From Rhizobium sp. SL86 (lineage in GTDB: Bacteria; Pseudomonadota; Alphaproteobacteria; Rhizobiales; Rhizobiaceae): DNA of 64,000 bases. Shown piece by piece: positions 8,419 through 16,859 of this stretch. Below the pieces are notes generated by a model. It had not been told where the DNA came from. It worked only from the letters and a program-made list of their open reading frames with translations, and ran no database searches. The stretch covers positions 62,001-126,000 of the forward strand of contig NZ_JAPPRJ010000008.1 of the NCBI RefSeq assembly GCF_026672545.1, read 5' to 3'. The stretch's first letter is position 1. Every line of letters starts with the position of its first letter. The position numbers and the translations under genes are program-made.

Positions 8419-9027
8419 ATGACCACAGACGCCTATATCCACCTCAAGCGCCCGGGCAAACCGGGCGCCCCCATCCTCTTTGCCTTCCACGGCACGGGCG
8501 GTGACGAGAACCAGTTCTTCGATTTCGCCAGCCGGCTTCTGCCCGATGCGACCGTGATTTCGCCGCGCGGCGATGTCTCCGAGCATGGTGCGGCTCGTTT
8601 CTTCCGTCGCCGGGCGGAGGGGCTCTACGACCTCGAGGATCTGGCGCGGGCGACGCAGAAGATGGCCGGTTTTGTTGCCGCCCATCGCGAGGCTGCTTCT
8701 GCCGGTCCGGTGATCGGCCTCGGTTTTTCCAATGGCGCGAACATTCTCGCCAATGCGGTGATCGAGAAGCCGGAGTTGTTCGACGCCTCCGTGTTGATGC
8801 ATCCGCTGATCCCGTTCGAGCCGAAGCCACGGCCCGGAAAGGGCAGCGTGCTGATCACCGCAGGCGAACGCGATCCGATCTGCCCGGTGCCGTTGACGCA
8901 GGCGCTTGCCGATTATTTCACCGCCCAGGGCGAAAAGGTCACGTTGGACTGGCATTCCGGCGGGCACGAGATCCGCGGCAACGAGATCGAAGCGGTCAAG
9001 GTGTTTTTGGCACCCTACGGGGCGTGA
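8419..9027 (+). CDS. Alpha/beta hydrolase, phospholipase/carboxylesterase type (MhqD-like)
   Basis: A 202-residue alpha/beta hydrolase with the FHGTGGDENQF oxyanion region, the nucleophile elbow GFSNG, an acid in GERDPICP and the catalytic His in SGGHEI. It belongs to the small carboxylesterase group that often accompanies VOC dioxygenases in quinone detoxification. The gene starts 10 bases after the dioxygenase; AGGTGA precedes the ATG at 8419, and a GTG nine bases earlier is an alternative start. A shared transcript and pathway are likely. Confidence 0.85.
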   Translation: MTTDAYIHLKRPGKPGAPILFAFHGTGGDENQFFDFASRLLPDATVISPRGDVSEHGAARFFRRRAEGLYDLEDLARATQKMAGFVAAHREAASAGPVIGLGFSNGANILANAVIEKPELFDASVLMHPLIPFEPKPRPGKGSVLITAGERDPICPVPLTQALADYFTAQGEKVTLDWHSGGHEIRGNEIEAVKVFLAPYGA

Positions 9028-9196
9028 GGGGGAATTCCCCATCTGTCGCCGGGCCGGATCAAACGGGATGCAATCTCGGGCCGGCCTGTGCTATCCTCTA
9101 CGAAACGCAATCAATAGGCGCACACCCAAGGCATTGTCGCACGGACTTGGATTTCAGGAAGGGCATGGAATCGATCTGAAAGGAGCTGGAGCAGGC

Positions 9197-9502
9197 ATGA
9201 GCACGGACAATATTAGTCTTGAGTTTCTGGCAAAGCAGGCAAAACTTCAGATGGATGAAATGCGTCTGGTCCGGAAGGATTTGGGCGATATGATGCGGCT
9301 GTTGAACGCGACCTATGATCTGACAAGACGGGTCGAGCGACGGGAAACAGAGCTTCGTGATGACATCGAGTTGATGGTCAAGATGGAGCTTGGAGGCTCG
9401 CTTGCCAATATTCAAACGGCAATCGAAAGTTCGCTGTCCCGGATCGAAGACAGCGTCAGGACTGTTGAGAAAAGAGTGGAAACGCTGGAAAACAAGATCT
9501 GA
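9197..9502 (+). CDS. Hypothetical coiled-coil protein, 101 residues
   Basis: The product begins MSTDNISLEFLAKQAKLQMDE and is helical almost throughout, with heptad-like spacing over residues 10-100 (for example RRVERRETELRDDIELM and SSLSRIEDSVRTVEKRVE). No membrane segment or signal peptide is seen. AGGAGCTGGAGCAGG provides a ribosome site. It is a stand-alone gene between the hydrolase and a RidA gene. No family recognised; small coiled-coil proteins of this type are common near rhizobial genes of unrelated function. Confidence 0.65.
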   Translation: MSTDNISLEFLAKQAKLQMDEMRLVRKDLGDMMRLLNATYDLTRRVERRETELRDDIELMVKMELGGSLANIQTAIESSLSRIEDSVRTVEKRVETLENKI

Positions 9503-9640
9503 CGCGCTGATTTGGAATGATCGCGACAAGTGATCCGCCACCCGATCTCTGTTCCCGCCGTAGCGGCATTTCCGCTTCCGACCCGCTCCACCCCAGCTAT
9601 ACTTTCTCCTCGATACCCACAGAATCAGGAGTGTGCGGGC

Positions 9641-10042
9641 ATGGCGCCATCGGAAAAACAGCTCTTCAACCCACCCTCCGTGCGCAAACCCTTCGGGGCC
9701 TATAATCATGGTCTTCTGGTGCCGCCGGGTGCAGCGCTGCTTGTCACCTCCGGCCAGCTCGGCATTGCCCCGGACGACACGATCCCGCCGGACGTGACCG
9801 GCCAGGCCGAGCTTTGCTTCGAGGCGATCAAGGCCATTCTGGCAGAGGCCGGTATGACGTTTGCCGATGTCATCCGCATCTCCGGTTTCGTGACGAAGCG
9901 CGAGGATTTCGCGCCTTACATGGCCGTGCGCGATCGCTATACGGCAGAGCCGAAGCCGGTTTCCACGCTGATCGTGGTCGGCGGGTTCACCCGCCCGGAA
10001 TTCCTGGTCGAGGTGGAGGTGACGGCCGCCCGCATTGTCTGA
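9641..10042 (+). CDS. RidA family (YjgF/YER057c/UK114) protein
   Basis: A 133-residue RidA-fold protein with the AYNHGLLVPPGAALLVTSGQLG N-terminal strand region and the FVEVEVTAARI-like C-terminus (here FLVEVEVTAARIV) that normally forms the trimer active-site cleft. RidA proteins hydrolyse reactive enamine/imine intermediates. The expected Arg near the end of the fold is not in its canonical position, so enamine deaminase activity is not certain; it may be one of the divergent RidA subfamilies. AGGAG lies 9 bases before the ATG. It is convergent with the pyruvate-kinase-like gene, 14 bases apart. Confidence 0.82.
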   Translation: MAPSEKQLFNPPSVRKPFGAYNHGLLVPPGAALLVTSGQLGIAPDDTIPPDVTGQAELCFEAIKAILAEAGMTFADVIRISGFVTKREDFAPYMAVRDRYTAEPKPVSTLIVVGGFTRPEFLVEVEVTAARIV

Positions 10043-10056
10043 CGGCCGCCTCTTCC

Positions 10057-11610
10057 TCACGCCTGCCAGCTCTTCAGCGCCCGCAGCATCGGCGTTTTCT
10101 TGACGATGTGCTCGTCCATGCGCGACAGCAGGTGATCGAGCAAGGAGACGGCGTCGGCGACCGCCGGTCCCTTGTTCAGCATCACGCATTCGGCGCGCGC
10201 GGCCATGGCGGCATCGGTCATCTCGCCGCGCGAGGGAAGGCCGGTCTTGACGAGGTCCTCGAGCACCTGGGTCGCCCAGATCACCGGTACCGAGGCCGCC
10301 TCGCAGATCCAGAGGATTTCCTCCTGCATCTCCGCCACGCGCTCGAAACCGATTTCGGCGGCAAGATCGCCTCGGGCGATCATCACGCCGAAGGGGCGCC
10401 GGTGGCGCAGGGCCGCGGCAATCAGGGCCGGCAGGTTGCGCACCGCCTCCGGCTGCTCGATCTTGGCGACGATGCCGAGCGGGGTCGTGCGCGGCGGCAC
10501 CTTTGCGAGCGCCTCTTCCAGGAGGTCGATATCCTGCGGGCGGCTGACGAAGGAATAACCCAGCATGTCGGCGCATTCCACGACGGTTGCGAGATCCGTC
10601 TCGTCCTTGGCAGTGAGCGGCGACAGGCCAAGTGCGGTGTCCGGCAGGTTCAAGCCCTTTTCCGGTTTCAGCTTGGCGCCGCCCGTCTTGCAGCGGTTGA
10701 CGCGGATCGTCGCTTCGTTACGGGAAAGCGCCTCGACAATGCCCTCCAGCTTGCCGTCGTCGTAACGTACGCGGTCACCGATCGACAGGCGGGTGACGAT
10801 TTCCGGCAAGGAGACCGAAGCACAGGCAACGATGTCATCGTCCAGCGACGGTTCACCCTCTGCCACCAGCCGGAACAGGTCGCCGACCTGCAGCTTGGCC
10901 TTCTTCTCCGGCACCACCCTTTCGGTGCGGATTTTCGGGCCGGCAATGTCCATCAACACCCGCACCGGCACGCCCAGCCGCTCCCCGGCGGTCCGCACAT
11001 GGCCGGCCATGGCAAGCCAGGCCTCGCGGTCGTCATGGGCGCAGTTGATGCGGGCGATGTTCATGCCGCGGCGCACGAGGTCGAGCACGAAATCCGGCTG
11101 GTCCTTCGCTTCAGAGGGCAGGGTCACCATGATGCGGCAACGGCGCCGTCCCGGCACGTCGCCGAGCAGGCCGTCGGCGGCTTCGGCAAGAAAGGTCTCG
11201 CCCTGGAAGAAGGCTGCCTCGTTTGCGCCGTTGCTGCGCGGAAAGGTCTCGTCCGCATGCGGCGCAAGCATGGCGAGAACCGCATCAAGGGTCGGCAAAA
11301 CGCGGCTTTCAAGCCGTCCCAGCGAGGAGAGGCCGCAGGCCATCAGCCGGCGTTGCAGCGGGCGGATGTCGTGGCGGCGCAGCGTCAGGTAATGGGCAAG
11401 ATTGGTCAGGCGGGACTGGTCGCGCGGGGTCAATGCTTCGGTGCCGCCAAGCTCGTCGAGCAAGGGGGCCGATTCCGTGGCGATGGCCGTGCGCAGGATT
11501 TCGACATCCGCGTAGAGCGACGGCAAGGTCACGGTTCCATCGATGGTCTGGTCGGCGGCCTGATCGGCCTCCATCGTGGCGGCGGTTTGGTGGGTTCGGG
11601 TCTTCGGCAT
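10057..11610 (-). CDS. Atypical pyruvate kinase with N-terminal helical domain and no C-terminal domain
   Basis: The 517-residue product has an N-terminal all-helical region (about residues 1-145) containing RRHDIRPLQRRL and GLSSLGRLES, followed by a pyruvate kinase barrel. Recognisable barrel elements are RINCAHDDRE, DIAGPKIRT, AKIEQPEAV, GVMIARGDLAAEIG and VIWATQVLEDLV. The usual C-terminal allosteric domain is absent: the protein ends soon after the MLNKGP segment. The start at 11610 follows GGAGAG closely. It probably converts phosphoenolpyruvate and ADP to pyruvate and ATP, but regulation must differ from the standard tetrameric enzyme. It is a separate family from normal Pyk. Confidence 0.8.
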   Translation of the reverse strand: MPKTRTHQTAATMEADQAADQTIDGTVTLPSLYADVEILRTAIATESAPLLDELGGTEALTPRDQSRLTNLAHYLTLRRHDIRPLQRRLMACGLSSLGRLESRVLPTLDAVLAMLAPHADETFPRSNGANEAAFFQGETFLAEAADGLLGDVPGRRRCRIMVTLPSEAKDQPDFVLDLVRRGMNIARINCAHDDREAWLAMAGHVRTAGERLGVPVRVLMDIAGPKIRTERVVPEKKAKLQVGDLFRLVAEGEPSLDDDIVACASVSLPEIVTRLSIGDRVRYDDGKLEGIVEALSRNEATIRVNRCKTGGAKLKPEKGLNLPDTALGLSPLTAKDETDLATVVECADMLGYSFVSRPQDIDLLEEALAKVPPRTTPLGIVAKIEQPEAVRNLPALIAAALRHRRPFGVMIARGDLAAEIGFERVAEMQEEILWICEAASVPVIWATQVLEDLVKTGLPSRGEMTDAAMAARAECVMLNKGPAVADAVSLLDHLLSRMDEHIVKKTPMLRALKSWQA

Positions 11611-11713
11611 GCTCGTCTCTCCACATCGCATCGCAATCAACCTGCGATGCGGAGATAACGGTGTTATGACCTTGCGGCTTCAGGCTTTGCGATAAAACAA
11701 AGACGATGCAAAA

Positions 11714-12283
11714 TCAGTAGCCGCAGCTATGCAATTGCCGTTCATAACGGTCTGCAATGCCGGCGGAGCGTTGGGCGGCCGCACGGATGGCAGAGGTGAA
11801 CTTGCCGCGCTCGTAGCCCGCATGGCCGGCATAATAGGCAAGATACAGCCGGTAGGTATCGGTCAGCGCAATGCCGTTCCGGCGGTTGCTCTTGTTGTGA
11901 TACCAGCCGACGAACTTGATGGCATCGCCAAAATCGGTGCGGCTTGCCGCCCAGCGGCCCGTTTCGCGCTGATAGGCCGCCCAGGTGCCATCAAGCGCCT
12001 GTGCATAACCATAGGCCGAGGACGGCCGTTTCCACGGAATGAAGCCCAGCAAATAGATGCGCTTCGGCCGTGCATAAGCGCGGAAGCCGGATTCGGTGTA
12101 GATGGTGGCCATCAGCACGGGCACAGGGACACCGTACTCGCGCGATGCGCGTTTTGCCTCGCGTGCCCAGTTGTTGAAGAGCCCATCGCGCTGCGCAAAG
12201 ATGGCGCAGGCGTTATCAATCCTGCTCGGCGCGGTTCCGCAGCCGGCAAGAAAGAGAAGGGCGATGAAAAACGCATAACGCAT
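11714..12283 (-). CDS. Lysozyme-like transglycosylase lipoprotein
   Basis: A 189-residue product with a lipoprotein signal peptide whose lipobox is LAGC (Cys15), so it is probably anchored in the outer membrane. The C-terminal domain resembles soluble lytic transglycosylases: IYTESGFRAYARP places a candidate catalytic Glu at residue 64, followed by SAYGYAQALDGTWAAYQ and a late YYAGHAGYERG segment. It would cleave peptidoglycan glycan strands. The gene stands alone, 73 bases before the next minus-strand gene. Confidence 0.8.
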   Translation of the reverse strand: MRYAFFIALLFLAGCGTAPSRIDNACAIFAQRDGLFNNWAREAKRASREYGVPVPVLMATIYTESGFRAYARPKRIYLLGFIPWKRPSSAYGYAQALDGTWAAYQRETGRWAASRTDFGDAIKFVGWYHNKSNRRNGIALTDTYRLYLAYYAGHAGYERGKFTSAIRAAAQRSAGIADRYERQLHSCGY

Positions 12284-12356
12284 CGCTTATCCTCTCGATC
12301 TGAGAGGATTAATAGCCGGTAAAAATTAAATAAAGGTTGAGCGATCCGAGTGCGTC

Positions 12357-12938
12357 TCAGAAAGCTTCCATCTCGGCCTTCACCCTCGCCAGGAAGGTGG
12401 CCCGGGTTTCCTCGGTGCAATTGTTCATGTCGTAGTGGGCCAGGAACTTGACCGGCGCGCCGATCTTGATCTGCGCGCGGATGACGCGTTTGATGATTTT
12501 CTTCGGCGGGTTGCCGACCAGGAAAGCCCGCATCGGGGTTCCGCCATAGGTCATGACGGCGGCGAGTTTTTCGATGTGGCGCAGCGTCGGCGTCAGTTTC
12601 CCGTCCTGAAGCGCAAAAGAGACGCCCGGCAGCCAGACGCGGTCGAAATAACCCTTCAGCATGGCGGGGAAACCGAAATTCCAGACCGGCGTGCAGATGA
12701 CGAGGCCCTGGGCGGCCTTCAGCCGTGCCACGTAACCCTCGAGCCCCGTCATGTTCTGCGGATAGTCATGATAGATGCGCCGGCCATGGGCGGAAAGAAC
12801 AGGATCGAAGCCTTCCGCATAAAGATCGCAGGCATCCACCTCGTGGCCGGCCTTTGCCAGGCTCTCGCAGGTCTGGCGGAACAGCGCCTTGCCGTAACTT
12901 TCCTCGACAGGATGGGAATGCAGCACGAGGACGCGCAT
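12357..12938 (-). CDS. Flavodoxin-fold NAD(P)H oxidoreductase
   Basis: A 193-residue protein of the NQO1/MdaB-type flavodoxin-fold family: MRVLVLHSHPVEESYGKAL at the N-terminus is the FMN/FAD phosphate loop, CTPVWNFGFPAMLKGYFDRV is the family signature around residues 80-100, and VMTYGG is the next flavin-contact loop. Likely role is two-electron reduction of quinones or related electrophiles, preventing radical formation. No partner gene is adjacent, although a quinone-type dioxygenase pair lies 4 kb away. Confidence 0.85.
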   Translation of the reverse strand: MRVLVLHSHPVEESYGKALFRQTCESLAKAGHEVDACDLYAEGFDPVLSAHGRRIYHDYPQNMTGLEGYVARLKAAQGLVICTPVWNFGFPAMLKGYFDRVWLPGVSFALQDGKLTPTLRHIEKLAAVMTYGGTPMRAFLVGNPPKKIIKRVIRAQIKIGAPVKFLAHYDMNNCTEETRATFLARVKAEMEAF

Positions 12939-13168
12939 CGAACAATCTCCAAATCATTCCCCGCAGCCATAGCCGTCGGGACCGGTTGAAAATATCCGCG
13001 CCGTTTGTCCCAGCACCCCGGCCCTTCGCCGCCCAGCCGAAGGGGTCAGGGTGCCATGTCTTGATTGCATGAGCCGGGGAACCCGGCCGGGAGTACCTTC
13101 GGAATGGCTGTGATGGCGGTGATTGTCGGTCAAAATCCTCTTGGCGATGGGTTGGCGTGCCGGGATGA
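12939..13168. other. Intergenic sequence without a supported gene
   Basis: The gap 12939-13315 is 377 bp. The first 230 bases hold the upstream region of the flavodoxin-fold gene and short low-quality frames without ribosome sites. The remainder is occupied by palindromic repeat element A. I see no RNA gene. Confidence 0.5.
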
Positions 13169-13288
13169 CCCCTCATCCGCCCTTCGGGCACCTTCTCCCC
13201 AAGGGGAGAAGAGATGGCCGCACCGCTTGCGGTTCTCCTCTCCCCTTGGGGAGAGGGTGGCCGAGCGAAGCGGAGGCGGGTGAGGGGG
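13169..13288. repeat. Palindromic element A: two inverted GC-rich units
   Basis: A left unit beginning CCCCTCATCCGCC and ending in the self-complementary TTCTCCCCAAGGGGAGAA is followed 20-odd bases later by a degenerate inverted copy ending GGCGGGTGAGGGGG. Each unit contains its own small palindrome. The arrangement resembles intergenic mosaic palindromic repeats known from rhizobial genomes. Related elements lie at 17763-17975 and 20253-20371. It sits 27 bases beyond the end of the FAD oxidase gene, so it could also act in transcript ending or mRNA stability. Confidence 0.75.
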
Positions 13289-13315
13289 CGCCCCGGACGA
13301 AGCGCTTATGCAATC

Positions 13316-14731
13316 CTATTCCCCCGCTTCGGCAAAGGCCTGCAAACCGGGGAACAGGTAGTTCTTGCCGGCCTTGAAATCGAAATCGGGGTTTTCCCAG
13401 GCAATCATCTTGCCGGGGTTCAGCAGGCCCTTCGGATCGGTTTCCTTCTTGAAGGCCAGTTGCACCTCGTCGGTCTGCTTCATGCCGCCTTCCTCCAGCG
13501 TGTAGCGGTGCGGGTTGAAGATGGGGCAGCCATGATCCTCGTGGATGCGGATGATCTCCTCCAGCCGCTCCTTCGTTGTATAGCGCACCAGCGGCAGGCC
13601 GGCGCATTGCATGTTGCCGTCGAACTTGATGAATTCCAGGTGGCCGGGCACCTCGTCGCCAAAGATTTCGACCATCTTGCCGACCTTGGCGACATGGTCC
13701 GGGCTCGGATACTGCACCTGAAGATAGGTAAAGGTTGGATCGACCTTCAGCGCGCGCAGCGTTGTGTGGTTCCAGGCGAGCTCGTAGGCATGCGGTATGC
13801 CCTTCATGCTCTCGACCATGTCGGAGCGGAACAGGATTTCGCCCTTCATGCGCTGCGTCAGCGCCACAAAGGCAGCCACCGAATGCGGCGCCACCATCAC
13901 GACGACGATCGACTGGTCCCGATGGCGAATGAACGGCTTGTGGCGCGGGAAATAGTCATACGGGATCGGCGCCGCGATCGGGGCGATCTCCTTCAGGAGC
14001 AGCCCGTTCTTGTGGGCGAGCACGTCGGAGAAACGCACCGCATCCATGAAATCGTCGTAACCGACCAGCACGTCCACCCAGTCATAGGCCGGCGCCAGCG
14101 GCATCTCGACCTCGGTGATGATGCCGTTGGTACCATAGGCGTGGCTGACCTTCTGCAGGTCCCAGGCGGTCAGTTCCAGCACCCGCGGTTCCGCCTCCAT
14201 GGTGACCACGCGCAGGCGCAGGATATTGCCGAGGTCGCGAAGGCCGCCCCAGTGGATGGAGCCGACACCGCCGGAGCCGCCGGCGATGAAACCGCCGATG
14301 GTGGCCGTCTGGGCGGTGGACGGGTGGAAACGCAGTTCCTGGCCGGAATGCGCCTTCGTCTGTTTGTCGAGTTCCGCGATGATGATGCCGGGCTCGCAGA
14401 TGACGCGGCCGGGGTGGATTTCCTTGACCTTGTTCATGTTGATGAGGTTCAAGACGATGCCGCCGGACAGCGGCATGGCCTGGCCGTAATTGCCGGTGCC
14501 GGCGCCACGCGGGGTGACCGGCACGCCATGCGCGAAAGCCACCTTCAGCGTGCGGATGACCTCGTCTTCCGATTTCGGCGAGACGACGAGATCGGCCGTG
14601 ACATGGTCGAGCTCCGCCTTCAGGATCGGCGAATACCAATAGAAGTCCCGGCTTTTCTGGCGCACCAGCGCCGGATTGTCCTCCACCGCGATGCCTTCGA
14701 GGTCTTTCTTGATCTGTGCGTAATCGGCCAT
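13316..14731 (-). CDS. FAD-binding oxidase/dehydrogenase (GlcD/VAO type)
   Basis: A 471-residue flavoprotein of the PCMH/VAO superfamily. The N-terminal FAD domain shows VTPRGAGTGNYGQAMPLSGGIVLNL, VICEPG and the TIGGFIAGGSGGVGSIHWGG pyrophosphate-binding segment. The C-terminal part ends KETDPKGLLNPGKMI, typical for the family. It probably oxidises a hydroxy-acid or alcohol-like intermediate. The ATG at 14731 lies 6 bases beyond the stop of the amidohydrolase; a GTG at 14740 overlapping that stop is an alternative. It is the last gene of a minus-strand operon with the amidohydrolase and ABC importer, so it likely acts on the imported compound. Confidence 0.85.
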   Translation of the reverse strand: MADYAQIKKDLEGIAVEDNPALVRQKSRDFYWYSPILKAELDHVTADLVVSPKSEDEVIRTLKVAFAHGVPVTPRGAGTGNYGQAMPLSGGIVLNLINMNKVKEIHPGRVICEPGIIIAELDKQTKAHSGQELRFHPSTAQTATIGGFIAGGSGGVGSIHWGGLRDLGNILRLRVVTMEAEPRVLELTAWDLQKVSHAYGTNGIITEVEMPLAPAYDWVDVLVGYDDFMDAVRFSDVLAHKNGLLLKEIAPIAAPIPYDYFPRHKPFIRHRDQSIVVVMVAPHSVAAFVALTQRMKGEILFRSDMVESMKGIPHAYELAWNHTTLRALKVDPTFTYLQVQYPSPDHVAKVGKMVEIFGDEVPGHLEFIKFDGNMQCAGLPLVRYTTKERLEEIIRIHEDHGCPIFNPHRYTLEEGGMKQTDEVQLAFKKETDPKGLLNPGKMIAWENPDFDFKAGKNYLFPGLQAFAEAGE

Positions 14732-14736
14732 GGCGC

Positions 14737-16044
14737 TCACTTCATCAGGATCGGGTCAAGGTCACGGTAATCCGGCAGGCGGCGGTCGATGCCCATGCCA
14801 TTCCGCATCACGATGCGGTCCGCCTGCGGACGGGAAAGGAATTCGCTCCAGCGCCTTGCGCTGAAAAGCACCAGATCGGCGGGGGCTCCCGCCGCGATGC
14901 GGCCGATGTCCGGCCGGCCGAGAATGTCGGCGGGCGTCGTGGTGACGACGCGCGCGGCCTCATCCAGCGGATGGTCGAGATGCAGAATGCGCACGGCCTC
15001 GCGCAAGACTTCCACGCCGTCGAGATCCCCATAGGCGTAGAAGGGGTCGCGGGTATTATCCGAGGAGACGGCGGTCTTCACGCCGGCGGCCGCCAGTTCA
15101 TGGAACAGCGTCACGCCGCGCCAGCGTGGTGTGCGGCCTGCATGGCGATCCTGCAGATACATGTTGCACATCGGCAGTGAGACGACGGACAGGCCGGCTT
15201 CCGCCACAAGATCAATCGTCCGCTTGGCGAGTTCATCATCCTGCCTTGCCAGCGAGCAGCAATGGCCGACGGTGACCGCGCCCTCAAAGCCGGTCTTCAG
15301 CTTGATCTCGGCAATCGTCTTCAGGGTGAGAACCTGTTTGTCCTCGGTCTCGTCCACATGCAGATCGATGTCGAGCCCGTTGTCGCTGGCTGCCCGAAAC
15401 AGCGTCTCGAGGATCTTTTCGAAATCGGGCAGGATGCGGGTCGCACCACCGAGCAACCCGCCATGGCGTTTCGTCACCGCGACGATATCGCCGAAGACGG
15501 CCGGGTCGAGTACGGATTCGAGCGGCAGCAATGCCACGGCCTGCAGCGCGACCTTGTCCTTCCACTCCTCGCGGATTTCGGAAAACACCTCGAAGGAAAT
15601 GCGGTGCTGCGGCGGAATGCTATCCAGATGGGTGCGGATCAGCTTGGTGCCATGCGCATAAGCCGTCTTCAGCGAAAATTCCATGCGGGCACGCACATCG
15701 TCTGCCGACCAGTTGGCCGTGCGATCAGCACTGACGTTTTCCAGAGCCCCCATGAACGTGCCGTCCGGATTGCGGCGGCGCTCCCAGATATGGCCCTTGT
15801 CGAGATGGGTGTGCATGTCGACGAAACAGGGCCAGACCATGCCGTCGCGCAGATCGGTGCGGGGCAAAGCGGCCGGTGCGGTGCCGGGGGTGAGGATGGC
15901 GTCGATCCTGCCATTGGCGATCACCAGATCGGCGGCGACCAGACCCTCTTTCGCCGGGGCTGAAAACCCTTCCACCGTGATGGCCGGCAGCGTGGCATTG
16001 GCCAGCACGAAATGCGGTGCGTTGGGAAGTTCGGCAAAGGACAT
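14737..16044 (-). CDS. Cytosine-deaminase-type amidohydrolase
   Basis: A 435-residue metallo-dependent hydrolase. Metal ligands are seen in DMHTHLDKGH (His-x-His), HVDETED (His and the catalytic Glu, as in CodA), GHCCSLA (His) and SSDNTRDPF (Asp), in the CodA order. It would hydrolytically deaminate a ring such as cytosine, creatinine or another N-heterocycle. Its start overlaps the permease stop (ATGA) and the FAD oxidase follows directly, so it is in one operon with the importer. The exact substrate is unknown; the DNFVDPFYAYGDLD-like metal loop differs from E. coli CodA. Confidence 0.85.
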   Translation of the reverse strand: MSFAELPNAPHFVLANATLPAITVEGFSAPAKEGLVAADLVIANGRIDAILTPGTAPAALPRTDLRDGMVWPCFVDMHTHLDKGHIWERRRNPDGTFMGALENVSADRTANWSADDVRARMEFSLKTAYAHGTKLIRTHLDSIPPQHRISFEVFSEIREEWKDKVALQAVALLPLESVLDPAVFGDIVAVTKRHGGLLGGATRILPDFEKILETLFRAASDNGLDIDLHVDETEDKQVLTLKTIAEIKLKTGFEGAVTVGHCCSLARQDDELAKRTIDLVAEAGLSVVSLPMCNMYLQDRHAGRTPRWRGVTLFHELAAAGVKTAVSSDNTRDPFYAYGDLDGVEVLREAVRILHLDHPLDEAARVVTTTPADILGRPDIGRIAAGAPADLVLFSARRWSEFLSRPQADRIVMRNGMGIDRRLPDYRDLDPILMK

Positions 16045-16859
16045 CAGTTTTCTCTCCGGAGGCTGCTTTCGTGCCAGCGATGCAGGCTGAGCCAGGCGAT
16101 GAAGGAGGTTATGCCGAAGATCACCACGCCCAGCACCGAGAGCAGGATGAGGGCGGCAAACAGGCGCGGGATGTTGAGGCGGTACTGGGCTTCGAGCAGG
16201 CGGAAGGCGAGGCCGGATCCGGCACCCGCGGACCCGGCGGCAAATTCCGCCACGACGGCGGCAATCAGGGAGAGGCCACCGCCGATCTTGAGGCCGGTCA
16301 TGAAATAGGGAAGCGAGGCGGGCAGCTTCAGATAGAGCAGGGTCTGGAACCGCGAGGCGCCATAGAGATCGAACAGGTTCAACAGGTTATGATCGACGCT
16401 TTTCAGGCCCTGCACCATGTTCGAGAGGATTGGGAAAAAGGCGACGAGGAAGGCGCAGATGAGCAGTGCCACCTGGGTCGTCGGCGCATAGATCAGGATC
16501 AGCGGCGCAATCGCCACGATCGGTGTCACCTGCAGAATGACGGCGATCGGATAAAAGGCCGTCTCGATCCATTTCGACTGGACGAGGAAGATGGCGATGC
16601 CGACACCGCCGATGAGTGCCAGGCCAAGGGCTGCCATGGTGATCTTGGTGGTGACCCAGAGCGCAGGCGAGAGCGTGCCCCAGTCCTTGACCAGCGCACC
16701 GGCAACGGCGCCCGGGCCGGGCAGGATATATTGCGGCACGCCGGTCGCCGTCACGAGAACCTGCCAGAGCAGGATGAGGGCGATCACGACGCTGATCGGG
16801 ATCAGGATCCGCAGCATGGTTTCGCGGTGGCGCGCGACGAGCGATTGTTCGGGCGACAT
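16044..16859 (-). CDS. ABC transporter permease (SsuC/ThiX-like)
   Basis: A 271-residue BPD_transp_1-type permease with about six membrane segments. The EAA loop lies around residues 175-195 (LYGASRFQTLLYLKLPASLPY). It belongs to the nitrate/sulfonate/taurine/pyrimidine-precursor group. It is translationally coupled on both sides: its ATG overlaps the ATPase stop (TGATG) and its stop overlaps the amidohydrolase ATG. It forms the channel for the substrate handled by the downstream deaminase and oxidase. Confidence 0.9.
   Translation of the reverse strand: MSPEQSLVARHRETMLRILIPISVVIALILLWQVLVTATGVPQYILPGPGAVAGALVKDWGTLSPALWVTTKITMAALGLALIGGVGIAIFLVQSKWIETAFYPIAVILQVTPIVAIAPLILIYAPTTQVALLICAFLVAFFPILSNMVQGLKSVDHNLLNLFDLYGASRFQTLLYLKLPASLPYFMTGLKIGGGLSLIAAVVAEFAAGSAGAGSGLAFRLLEAQYRLNIPRLFAALILLSVLGVVIFGITSFIAWLSLHRWHESSLRREN

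Noticed and set aside
13169..13288. CRISPR array or tRNA in the palindromic repeats
   Set aside because: There are no regularly spaced direct repeats with unique spacers and no cloverleaf; these are inverted palindromic units.
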